Shown piece by piece: positions 56,504 to 64,000 of a stretch of 64,000 bases of DNA; within the stretch, counting starts at the first letter, position 1; each line of letters begins with the position of its first letter. The stretch is taken from NCBI RefSeq assembly GCF_001552075.1, contig NZ_BCQM01000001.1, positions 186,001-250,000 on the forward strand, read 5' to 3'. Under the pieces are notes generated by a model, which ran no database searches, was not told the DNA's origin, and saw nothing but the letters and a program-made list of their open reading frames with translations. The position numbers and the translations under genes are program-made. The DNA comes from Arthrobacter luteolus NBRC 107841 (GTDB lineage Bacteria > Actinomycetota > Actinomycetes > Actinomycetales > Micrococcaceae).

Positions 56504-59479
56504 CTACTCACCGGAGCCTTCACCGCTGGTGCCGCCATCCTGGGCGGCACCGGCGGCAGCGCCACCGGCGATCTTGTCCTGCGCTGCGATAGCCCGCTGG
56601 ATAGCCGCGTTCAGCTTGTCCTGGGCTGCACCATAGGCCGCGAAATCGCCGCTGGCCAGGGCGTCCTGGCCCTCCTGGATGGCTGCGCCGGCATCGGCCA
56701 GCGCGGTTGTCAGGTCAGCCTGCGCCGTGGTTCCCCCCGGAACTTCGGTTCCGGTATCCGGGGTGTTGCCGACATTCTCCTGGTCGCCGGTGACTGCGCC
56801 GGAATCGCCGCCGAACACCTGGTTCAGCGCTTCGTCCAGTGTTGGCGCGAAGCCGACCTTCTCACCGAAGTTCACCAGTACGCGCTGCAGCGTCGGGTAG
56901 GACGATGCTCCCGAAGACTGCACATAGACCGGCTGCACGTAGAGCATGCCGCCGCCGACCGGGAGGCTGAGCAGGTTGCCGTTGATAACTTCCGAGGCTC
57001 CCTGGCGCAGCAGGTTCAAGGCGTTGGAAACGGTCGGATCAGAGTTGAACCGGTTTTGGGCCTGGCCCGGGCCGGGCACAGCAGTATCCGTAGGCAGCGC
57101 CAGGAGCCTGAGCTTGCCGTAGCCGTCTGCCTTCTCCCCCGCGGTTCCGGTGCCGGCGTCGGCGTCGGCAGCGAGGAATCCGTAGAGCACGTTCCGTGCT
57201 TCGCCATTCTGTGCGACGAACGGAATAAACGGCGTCGTCAGCGAGAAGGCTGCCTTCTCCTGGCCCGGCATCTGCAGGGACAGGTAGTACGGGGGCTGCT
57301 TGACGTCGGAATTCGTCCGGGTCGGGTCCGACGGGACAGACCAGGCGTCGTCGTTCTTGTAGAAGGAGTCAGCGTCGGTGACGTGGTAGCGGCCAAGCAG
57401 CTCGCGCTGGACCTTGAACTGGTCCTCCGGGTACCGCACGTGCGCCATCAGGTCCGCTGACATGTCGCTGTAGGGCTTCAGCGTGGACGGGAAAACATCC
57501 TGCCAGGCCTGCAGCAGCGGATCCTGGTCATCCCAGGCGTACAGGGTGACTGATCCGTCATACGCATCCACGGTGGCCTTGACGGCGTTGCGGATGTAGT
57601 TCACCCGGTCCGCAGGCAGGGCCTGGGAGCCGCCGCCGGTCAGCGAGTCGGTGGTGGCGGAGGCAAGCTCCTGCTGGGTGGAGTACGGGAAGTGGCTGCT
57701 GGTGGTGTAACCGTCCACGATCCATTTCACGCGTCCGTCCACGACCGCCGGGTAGGCATTTCCGTCGACGGTCAGGTACGGAGCGACCTTTTCGACACGG
57801 TCGCGGGGGTCACGGTCGTAGAGGATCTGCGACTCTTCATTCACGAAGTCGGAGAGCAGCAGTTCCGTGGACTGGAACTTGATGGCGTAAACCAGCTGGT
57901 TGAAGATGTTGCCGATGCTCGGGCCGCCCTCGCCGTCGAACGTGGTCTGCGAATCGTCCGCGGAATTGCCGGTCTGCGGACGGTCGATTTCCACCGGATC
58001 GGTGCCCTCAGGGGCGCCGACGACGGAGTAGTCAGGGGAAGACTCGCCGAAGTAAATGCGGGGCTGGTAGTCCCCGAGCACACCGGTGGACGGGATGCCG
58101 GACTCCATGAAGCTGGGCTTGCCGTCCGGCTGGACGGTGGAGCCGCGGGCAGCGACCACGCCGTAGCCGTGGGTGTACAGGACGTGCTCGTTCACCCAGC
58201 CGGTCGGGACGCCGCCAACGTTCAGTTCACGCACCGCGATCACGGTGTCCTGGACATCGCCTTCCACGTCATAACGGTCGACGTTGAGGTTTTCCGGGAA
58301 CTGGTAGTACTGGCGGAACTGCTGCAGCTGGCCAAAGGCGTCAGAGACGACGTTCGGGTCCAGCAGGCGGATGTTCGAGGTGGTTCCGGCGTCTGCGGCC
58401 AGCGCACCGGCGTTCGCGTCGACAGTGGCGTCGTACGGGATCACTTCGGTGTCCGAGAGGCCGTAGGCTTCGCGGGTGAGTTCGATGTTGCGCTGGATGT
58501 ACTCGCGCTCAAGCGTCTGCTCCGACGGAATGACCTGGTAACGCTGGACGATCCAGGGGTAGACACCGCCGGCGACGATCGCCGTGATGACCAGCATGGC
58601 GGTACCGATGATGGGCAGGCGCCACCGTCCGATGATGGCCGAGACGATGAACAGCAGGGCGACGATCACGGATGCCACGGCCAGGATGGCCTTCGTCGGA
58701 ATGACGGCGTGCACATCGGTGTACAGGGCGCCGGTCCAGGCGCCGGAGGTGCTCTGGAGCGTGTTGTAGCGGTCCAGCCAGAAGTTCACTGCCTGCAGCA
58801 GCAGGAAGGAAGCCGCGATGACGGCAATATGGATCCGTGCCGGCCGGCTGACGAAGATACCCTTTTCCTCGAGCCGGATGCCGCCGTAGAGGTAATGCGT
58901 GAGCAGTCCTGCAATACCGCTGATGACCACGACGGAAATCAGGAACCCGACGACGAAGCCCACGAAGGGCAGCGTGTTGAGGTAGAAGCTGTAGTCCATG
59001 TTGAATTCCGGGTCAGTCTGCCCGAAGTCATGGCGGTTGAAGAAGAGCAGGGTCTGTTCCCACATCGCCATCGCCGCCGTGCCGGCGAATCCGCCGACCA
59101 CCACAGGGATACCGATCATCAGCAGCTTCCGGACCGGCTCAAGCTGCGCCTGGTAGCGGTTCAGGTTGTCCTGCATGGAGCTGTCCGGCGCATAGATCGG
59201 ACGCGAAGAGTAGGCGGCCCGGATACTGAAGAAGACGCACGCCGCCATCACCAGGAACGCCGCGGCAAACAGGCCGAGGCGGGTGAGGTTCTCCTTTACG
59301 AACACCTCGAGAAAACCGAGCTGGTTGTACCAGAGCACGTCGGCGTAGACCTGGGAGAAGTACACGAACCCGATCACCAGGACAGCAACCACAATGAGGG
59401 TTGCTATCAGCGGGCTGCGCCGCCGTTTGGTGGCGGTGGAGCCGGGTTGGGAGAATGGGCCATTTGGTCCGGAAGTCAC
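56504..59479 (-). CDS. UPF0182-family large membrane protein
   Basis: A 991-residue protein: about seven membrane helices in the first 310 residues (starting [21 protein letters not shown]), then a very large extracellular region with conserved stretches such as [44 protein letters not shown] and [13 protein letters not shown], and an acidic/Ala-rich C-terminal tail. The family (Rv3193c/Rv0064) is conserved in actinobacteria and cyanobacteria without a settled function. The start is the GTG at 59479, with GAGGAAA upstream. The adjacent PDZ protease and DUF2342 genes follow the Rv3193c-Rv3195 order. Confidence 0.93.
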   Translation of the reverse strand: MTSGPNGPFSQPGSTATKRRRSPLIATLIVVAVLVIGFVYFSQVYADVLWYNQLGFLEVFVKENLTRLGLFAAAFLVMAACVFFSIRAAYSSRPIYAPDSSMQDNLNRYQAQLEPVRKLLMIGIPVVVGGFAGTAAMAMWEQTLLFFNRHDFGQTDPEFNMDYSFYLNTLPFVGFVVGFLISVVVISGIAGLLTHYLYGGIRLEEKGIFVSRPARIHIAVIAASFLLLQAVNFWLDRYNTLQSTSGAWTGALYTDVHAVIPTKAILAVASVIVALLFIVSAIIGRWRLPIIGTAMLVITAIVAGGVYPWIVQRYQVIPSEQTLEREYIQRNIELTREAYGLSDTEVIPYDATVDANAGALAADAGTTSNIRLLDPNVVSDAFGQLQQFRQYYQFPENLNVDRYDVEGDVQDTVIAVRELNVGGVPTGWVNEHVLYTHGYGVVAARGSTVQPDGKPSFMESGIPSTGVLGDYQPRIYFGESSPDYSVVGAPEGTDPVEIDRPQTGNSADDSQTTFDGEGGPSIGNIFNQLVYAIKFQSTELLLSDFVNEESQILYDRDPRDRVEKVAPYLTVDGNAYPAVVDGRVKWIVDGYTTSSHFPYSTQQELASATTDSLTGGGSQALPADRVNYIRNAVKATVDAYDGSVTLYAWDDQDPLLQAWQDVFPSTLKPYSDMSADLMAHVRYPEDQFKVQRELLGRYHVTDADSFYKNDDAWSVPSDPTRTNSDVKQPPYYLSLQMPGQEKAAFSLTTPFIPFVAQNGEARNVLYGFLAADADAGTGTAGEKADGYGKLRLLALPTDTAVPGPGQAQNRFNSDPTVSNALNLLRQGASEVINGNLLSLPVGGGMLYVQPVYVQSSGASSYPTLQRVLVNFGEKVGFAPTLDEALNQVFGGDSGAVTGDQENVGNTPDTGTEVPGGTTAQADLTTALADAGAAIQEGQDALASGDFAAYGAAQDKLNAAIQRAIAAQDKIAGGAAAGAAQDGGTSGEGSGE

Positions 59480-59706
59480 AGTTTCCTCATCGTTCGGGGC
59501 GTCGGCTCACGGCACCTGCGGCAGCTCGGCGGGTGGAGATATTCCGCTGCCTCCAAATCGAAGCAACCGTGACCCCTCTGTCCGACGGCTGCGCGTTTCT
59601 TGCCGTGGTTCCCTATTCTGCCCTGTTTGGCTGCCGAACGGCCACTTATACCGGCCCCTGAACTGAACCTTATTAGGATCGTGATTCGCGCCCGCCGAGA
59701 ACTTTC

Positions 59707-60861
59707 TTAGGCGCCGTCCGTACAGCTGCCCAGGCCCGCGGCGCTCCCGCCCGCGGCGAGGGTCTCGACGGCGGTGAGCGCATCATCCAGGGTGGCAACG
59801 CTGACCACCACCAGATCCGCGGGGATATTTCCGGCAACCTCCTCGCAGTTGGCCTCCGGCGCCAGGAAGAACTCGGCTCCCGAGCTCTTCGCACCCACCA
59901 TCTTCTGTTCGATCCCTCCAATGGGACCGACGTTCCCGGATGCGTCGATGGTGCCGGTGCCGGCGAAGTGCCGCCCGTTGGTCAGCTCTCCCGGGGTGAG
60001 TTTGTCGATAATTCCCAGGGCGAACATCGTTCCGGCCGAGGCGCCGCCAACATTCTCCAGCGCGATGCTGACCTCAAACGGGAAGGTGAAGTCGATGCTG
60101 AGGTAGGCACCCATCTGGTAGGCGCCTGAGTCCGAAAGTTCAGGGGTGATGCTGACGGTCTGCTCTCCGCCATTCCGGCGGACCGTGATCTCGGCGGGGT
60201 TTCCCTCCGACTCATTCAGTGCCTGGCGCAGCGAGTCCATCCCCTCGATGGATTTGCCGTCCACCTGCAGCAGGACGTCGCCGGTTTCCAGCTTTCCGTC
60301 TGCCGGCGCCCCTTCCATGGTGCCGGCAACTGCCAGCTCCTCCGTGAAGGGAATATCCAGCTGCGCCAAAGCCGCCGCCACGGCAGATTCCTGCGATGAG
60401 GTCATCGCAGCCGCGTTCTCCTCTTTGACCTGGCCGCTGGTGGTTCCCGGCGGATAGACAAAGTCAACGGGAAGAACGGCGTCGTCCGGGCTGATCCAGG
60501 CCGCGAGCACCTCCGCCATGCTGACCGCGCCGTTGGGGCCGCCGGAGACGTAGACAGTGGTGAGGTCCAGTTCGCCCGCCGTCGGATAGGTTTCCCGGCC
60601 CTCGATGCTGATCAATGGACCCGAAGGGATTTCCCCGATGGTGTTGAACGTGGGACCGGGCGATTCCACGACGTACGGAGCGGGCAGCATCAAGCCCGCG
60701 GCCCCGAGCAGCAGCGCCGTTCCGCCGGCAACGAACAAGGCCCGCCGGCGGGGTGAACGCCGGCCGCGGGACGGACGTGGTCCGGCGTCCGCTGAGCTGT
60801 CCGCGGACGGTATCTCCGCGCCGTCGGCAGCGGGAGGAAAGTCTTCATTCGGGGAACGCAA
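59707..60861 (-). CDS. YlbL-like membrane serine protease (PDZ and Lon-type domains)
   Basis: A 384-residue protein with a basic N-terminus, one membrane helix (about 40-62), a PDZ domain (about 150-230; DGKLETGDVLLQVDGKSI) and a Lon-like peptidase domain with Ser-Lys dyad S275 (GGASAGTMFALG) and K320 (IEQKMVGAK). The 45-residue dyad spacing fits Lon. This matches YlbL of Bacillus and mycobacterial Rv3194c. I place the start at the TTG at 60861, with GGAAAGGAAAG just upstream; longer readings overlap the divergent DUF2342 gene. The 227 bp downstream, before UPF0182, holds a weak -10-like TATAAG on the minus strand and no terminator I can support. Confidence 0.88.
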   Translation of the reverse strand: MRSPNEDFPPAADGAEIPSADSSADAGPRPSRGRRSPRRRALFVAGGTALLLGAAGLMLPAPYVVESPGPTFNTIGEIPSGPLISIEGRETYPTAGELDLTTVYVSGGPNGAVSMAEVLAAWISPDDAVLPVDFVYPPGTTSGQVKEENAAAMTSSQESAVAAALAQLDIPFTEELAVAGTMEGAPADGKLETGDVLLQVDGKSIEGMDSLRQALNESEGNPAEITVRRNGGEQTVSITPELSDSGAYQMGAYLSIDFTFPFEVSIALENVGGASAGTMFALGIIDKLTPGELTNGRHFAGTGTIDASGNVGPIGGIEQKMVGAKSSGAEFFLAPEANCEEVAGNIPADLVVVSVATLDDALTAVETLAAGGSAAGLGSCTDGA

Positions 60862-61120
60862 TCGGCTTTCCTTTCCTGCACCGGCGGTCTTCGCGGCGCA
60901 GCGGCTGTTTTCGTGGCGATTCGGGCGCAGTGCATGCTGGCCTGGTTCTTGGGCCGTACGTGGAGCCCTGGGCCATTGTCCCACGTGGTCCTTTGCCAAC
61001 AGCGAACGAATCCCGGAATGCGGGACAGGCCGCGGCGCCTGCCGGTAACGTGGAAACCCAGGCCGCCGGTGATCCACCGGCTGCCCAGGCATCAGAACTT
61101 CCACAGGACCGGTGGTACCC

Positions 61121-62626
61121 ATGAGCTCAAACCCCTCCGACCACGGGGATACGCCCCAGGACCCGTTGTCCGAAATGCTGGCACGCCTTTTCGGCGGGCA
61201 GGCCGGAGGCATAGATCCGCAGGAACTGGCCAAAGCCGCCGGGCTGCCTTCGGACCCCAATGCCATGGCCATGATCCTTCAGCAGGTTCAGGCCATGTTC
61301 AGCACTCCCACGGACGGGCCCGTCAACTGGCAGCTCGCCAAGGACAACGCCCGCCGGGTGGCCGCCACCGGCACCGACCCCTCGGTCAGCGCCCAGCAGG
61401 CACGTGACGTTGGCGAAGCACTGCACGTTGCACAGATGTGGCTGGATCCGGTCACCGATTTTCCCTCCACGGCGGCGATCGGCAAGGCCTGGTCCCGCGC
61501 CGAGTGGGTCGAAGCAACCATGGATTCCTGGCGCCGCCTTACCGAGCCCGTGGCAGTCAGCATTTCCCAAGCGCTGAGCAACGCCATTTCCACGCAGATG
61601 CCTGAGGAAATGAAGTCCATGATGGGCGGGGCCTCTTCCATGCTCGCCAACATGGGCGGGGCGATGTTCGGGATCCAGCTGGGCCAGGCGGTTGGTGCCC
61701 TGTCCAAGGAGGTTGTCAGCTCGACTGATGTCGGCCTTCCGCTGGCCGCGGGAACCATGGCGCTGCTGCCGGCGAACGTCGCCGCCTTCGGCGAGGGCCT
61801 GGATATTCCGGAGGCTGAAATCCGGCTGTACCTGGCTGTCCGCGAAGCAGCCCACGCCCGGCTGTTCGCCCACGCGCCCTGGCTCGCCGGGCATCTCTTC
61901 GGCAGCATTGAGAGCTATGCCCGGGGCATCCACATCGATATTTCCAAGATCGAAGACGTGGCCCGGGACATCGACCCGAGCAACCCCGAGTCGCTCCAGG
62001 AAGCTCTGGCCGGCGGCGTCTTCCAGCCCGAGCGCACACCTGCGCAGGATGCGGCGCTTGAGCGCCTGGAAACCGCGCTGGCCCTGGTCGAAGGCTGGGT
62101 GGACGAGGTCAGCGCTGCCGCCACCTCCAACCTTCCTTCAGCCGCGGCCCTCCGCGAGATGATCCGGCGGCGGAGGGCCAGCGGCGGTCCCGCTGAGCAC
62201 ACCTTCGCATCGCTGGTTGGACTGGAGCTGCGGCCCCGCCGGCTCCGCGATGCCGCTGCCCTGTGGGCGCAGCTGCGCGAAGAACGCGGAATTGAGGGAC
62301 GGGATGCCATCTGGGAACACCCCGATCTGATGCCCACCTCCAAAGACCTGGACGACCCGCTGGGATTCAGCAAGCGCCGCGAACTGCTCGACGCCTCCGA
62401 TTCCGATGTCGATGCGGCCCTGCGGCGGCTGCTTGAGGGCGGATTCGACCAGGACGCCCCCGGCACGCCCGCCGATCCCGCTGCTGATCCCTCCGGCGAA
62501 ACCCGTCCGGACGCCGAGGCGGACTCCTCCGGAGACGCGCAGCCGGACGGAAGCCCGGAGGACGGATCTGATGCAGAGAACGACGCAGAGAACCCTGACA
62601 ACGGCAAGGACGGCAACGCGTCCTAG
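61121..62626 (+). CDS. DUF2342 zinc-dependent metalloprotease-like protein
   Basis: A 501-residue soluble protein of the coenzyme F420-biosynthesis-associated/DUF2342 family (Rv3195). The conserved motif REAAHARLFAHAPWL (around E242-H251) contains the zinc-site candidates. Upstream is GIQLGQAVGALSKEVVSSTDVGLP, and the C-terminus is acidic and disordered. The biological substrate is unknown. The start is taken as the ATG at 61121 (MSSNPSDHG); a GTG at 61112 is also possible. The gene is divergent from the YlbL-like protease across about 260 bp with no recognisable operator. Confidence 0.85.
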   Translation: MSSNPSDHGDTPQDPLSEMLARLFGGQAGGIDPQELAKAAGLPSDPNAMAMILQQVQAMFSTPTDGPVNWQLAKDNARRVAATGTDPSVSAQQARDVGEALHVAQMWLDPVTDFPSTAAIGKAWSRAEWVEATMDSWRRLTEPVAVSISQALSNAISTQMPEEMKSMMGGASSMLANMGGAMFGIQLGQAVGALSKEVVSSTDVGLPLAAGTMALLPANVAAFGEGLDIPEAEIRLYLAVREAAHARLFAHAPWLAGHLFGSIESYARGIHIDISKIEDVARDIDPSNPESLQEALAGGVFQPERTPAQDAALERLETALALVEGWVDEVSAAATSNLPSAAALREMIRRRRASGGPAEHTFASLVGLELRPRRLRDAAALWAQLREERGIEGRDAIWEHPDLMPTSKDLDDPLGFSKRRELLDASDSDVDAALRRLLEGGFDQDAPGTPADPAADPSGETRPDAEADSSGDAQPDGSPEDGSDAENDAENPDNGKDGNAS

Positions 62627-62650
62627 GCCGCAGACCTTCCTCAGCCAGTG

Positions 62651-62692
62651 ACTGAAACACCCCGGGCAGCGAACCGCCCGGGGTGTTTCAGT
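62651..62692. terminator. bidirectional terminator between convergent genes
   Basis: A perfect 17-bp inverted repeat (62651-62667 with 62676-62692, 8-base loop). One arm contains GTTTCAGT and is followed by CTT, so the T-run is modest. It overlaps the last codons of the YgjP-like gene. Confidence 0.85.
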
Positions 62693-63260
62693 CTTCGGAC
62701 ATCTCGCCTTTGAGCCCGCGCGCGCTGGCAAAGGCCGCGCCGGAGAGAAAAGCCTTGGCCGTCTCAGTCTGTGGGTAGGACTCCAGGAGGCGCCAGAACC
62801 GGGGTCCGTGTGACGCCTCAATCAGGTGGGCAAGTTCGTGCAGCAGAACGTAGTCAACGACCCAGGGCGGCATGCCTGCCAGTTTGTCCGACAGCCGGAT
62901 GGTGCCGCGTGCCGGTGTGGCCGAGCCCCAGCGCGAGTTCTGGTTGCTGACCCACCGCACCGAAACCGGCTTGGCCGCCCCGCCGAGGTAGCGGTCCGAA
63001 AGCTCGGCTGCGCGCCGCGCCAGGTCGGTTTCCCCGCTGGCGGGGTCCGGTGCCGGAGCAGCCGCTGCCCGGGTCTCCAACCGGTCCACCATGCGCTGAA
63101 CCCAATCCGCTTCCTGCGCCCGGGTGAAGTGCGCCGGAATGGACACCACTGCTACCCCGTCCCGGAAAACCGCGTTGACTGTGCGCTTCCGCCGGGCCGA
63201 CCGGCGCACTTCAATGGGCAGGCCGCCACGGGTGGTGGCAGGAACAGACGGGGTGGGCAT
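62688..63260 (-). CDS. YgjP/SprT-like (DUF45) zinc metallopeptidase
   Basis: A 190-residue cytosolic protein. The zincin site HELAHLIEASHGPRFW (H141, E142, H145 with H151) and the preceding VSNQNSRWGSATPARGTIRLS are the M48-type YgjP/WSS1-like signature. Related proteins cleave DNA-protein crosslinks or have unknown targets. The start is the ATG at 63260. A C-terminal extension of about 25 residues lacks motifs. It is divergent from the ThiF-like gene. Confidence 0.87.
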   Translation of the reverse strand: MPTPSVPATTRGGLPIEVRRSARRKRTVNAVFRDGVAVVSIPAHFTRAQEADWVQRMVDRLETRAAAAPAPDPASGETDLARRAAELSDRYLGGAAKPVSVRWVSNQNSRWGSATPARGTIRLSDKLAGMPPWVVDYVLLHELAHLIEASHGPRFWRLLESYPQTETAKAFLSGAAFASARGLKGEMSED

Positions 63261-63299
63261 GTCTCCAGCTTATTCCGGCAGCCGGCAGGTTCGTGAACC

Positions 63300-63308
63300 T
63301 GTGGATAA
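63300..63308 (-). promoter_or_regulatory. perfect DnaA-box-type 9-mer TTATCCACA
   Basis: The third exact copy in the window, in the 123-bp divergent space between the YgjP-like gene and the ThiF-like gene, about 75 bp before the latter's start. Confidence 0.4.
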
Positions 63309-63383
63309 CCCTGGAAGCGGTTTCACCGCGTGCCAGCATGGGTGCTCCCACGTTTTCAGACCGCTGTCTTCAGGAGGCCCAGC

Positions 63384-64000
63384 ATGCGGATCAACCCCGG
63401 AATCTATGTTCTGGACCTTGGCCCTGACCGCAGGCAGTTCGGCCTGGGCGCCGGGGCGCTGCTGCTGGCCGGCCTCACTGCCGCCGATCTGGCATTTGTC
63501 GGGCACCTGCGCGGCGGGGTTCCGGACGGTACGGAGCAGACGGCTGCCGCAGCGGCAGGCATCGGCGCAGAACGGCAGTCGCAGCTGTTGACAGCCCTGG
63601 CACCTGTCCTGCTGCCCTGCCCCGGCAGCCAGTATCCATTGCCTCCCCTGCGGCAGGAACGGCTCTCGCCGGACATCCAGCGGCTCTCCGCGGTATATGG
63701 CCAGGACGCCTCCGGAGCTGTCGCCCGCCGGGCAGGTGCCGCCGTCGAAATCCAGGGCCTGGGCCGCTGCGGGGCACTCCTTGCCCGCACCCTGGCAGCT
63801 GCCGGAATCGGCACCCTGCTCCTGGGCGACCCGAACGTAGTCGCGCCCTCCGACGTGGGACCCGCCTACGCGCTGACCGACATTGGCATGCAGCGGTTCC
63901 AGGCAGTCAGACGGCACCTGTACCGGATCGACCCGACCGTCCGGGTCCTCTCCGTTCCGGGACCGGCTGCGGGCCGGCCCGCAGCCGGCACGGACCTGGC
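63384..64000 (+). CDS. ThiF/E1-like Rossmann protein, truncated by window end
   Basis: Open from the ATG at 63384 (AGGAGG at 63372-63377) to the edge: 205 codons visible. The first 110 residues resemble a docking region (LGPDRRQFGLGAGALLL). A Rossmann nucleotide site IQGLGRCGALLARTLAAAG follows at about 125-143, and GDPNVVAPSDVG stands where ThiF/MoeB/E1 proteins carry the acidic D-x-D and the Arg of the RQ motif. It may be a divergent adenylyltransferase or a non-catalytic homologue; the C-terminal half is missing here. Confidence 0.72.
   Translation, partial: MRINPGIYVLDLGPDRRQFGLGAGALLLAGLTAADLAFVGHLRGGVPDGTEQTAAAAAGIGAERQSQLLTALAPVLLPCPGSQYPLPPLRQERLSPDIQRLSAVYGQDASGAVARRAGAAVEIQGLGRCGALLARTLAAAGIGTLLLGDPNVVAPSDVGPAYALTDIGMQRFQAVRRHLYRIDPTVRVLSVPGPAAGRPAAGTDL

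Noticed and set aside
57692-59572. Long open frame (626 codons) opposite UPF0182
   Set aside because: Antisense shadow with low-complexity Arg/Asp/His-rich translation and no motifs.
60864-61272. N-terminal extension of the YlbL-like gene
   Set aside because: It would overlap the divergent DUF2342 gene; a TTG with a strong ribosome site at 60861 explains the protein.

Overview
The window is high-GC chromosomal DNA from an actinobacterium. Gene content points to the Micrococcaceae (Arthrobacter and relatives): WhiB, MtrAB-LpqB, a PdtaS-type kinase, a large NAD-dependent glutamate dehydrogenase, a DUF2342 metalloprotease, GTG/TTG starts and very tight operons. Much of the gene order matches blocks known from Mycobacterium tuberculosis: whiB1/pdtaS, the Rv3235 family/secA/hpf/comF/lpqB/mtrB/mtrA, mnmA/cysteine desulfurase, etfBA, and UPF0182/PDZ protease/DUF2342. 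I see no insertion sequence, prophage, CRISPR array or rRNA. One RNA gene is present, an initiator tRNA.

Layout. 1-8.2 kb is a surface-glycan locus: rfbA (dTDP-rhamnose branch), a Wzt/Wzm-type ABC exporter, a GlfT2-like galactofuranosyltransferase, UDP-galactopyranose mutase and an O-acyltransferase. 8.4-12.8 kb holds an orphan EssC-like protein (FHA, two membrane segments, three FtsK-like ATPase modules) and a small four-helix membrane protein. 13-20 kb has whiB1 behind a CRP-like site, the PdtaS-like kinase and the 1611-residue glutamate dehydrogenase. 20-24.7 kb is a less familiar set: a CpaE-like P-loop protein with an altered P-loop, a SAF-domain membrane protein, a small excisionase-type DNA-binding protein, an unknown protein, a LysM protein and an Rv3235-family protein. 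24.7-34.7 kb carries secA, an AlkZ-like winged-helix protein, hpf, comF, lpqB, mtrB and mtrA. 35-41.4 kb is a co-directional envelope operon (proline/glutamine-rich membrane protein, DUF4129, DUF4350, MoxR, DUF58, DUF4166). 41.4-45.3 kb holds a methionine-synthase-like protein, chorismate mutase, mnmA and a cysteine desulfurase. 45.6-50.5 kb has a DnaJ-domain protein, a TrmL-like methylase, a SAM methyltransferase and the etfB-etfA-PIG-L operon. 50.8-55.6 kb is an envelope-stress set (HtrA-like protease divergent from TPM protein plus PspA). The rest is a DUF6328 protein, tRNA-fMet, UPF0182, a YlbL-like PDZ/Lon protease, a DUF2342 metalloprotease, a YgjP-like metallopeptidase and a truncated ThiF-like gene.

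The most unusual signals are an exactly 10-bp-phased CAAA array (23,128-23,167) beside the small DNA-binding protein and ahead of the LysM gene; the orphan EssC-like motor; three perfect TTATCCACA sites, each in a divergent intergenic region; a short leader reading frame overlapping the start of the 35-kb operon; and 18-bp tandem repeats at three loci. No wholly new multi-gene system can be proven from sequence alone. The 20-24.7 kb cluster is the best candidate for a poorly described one.
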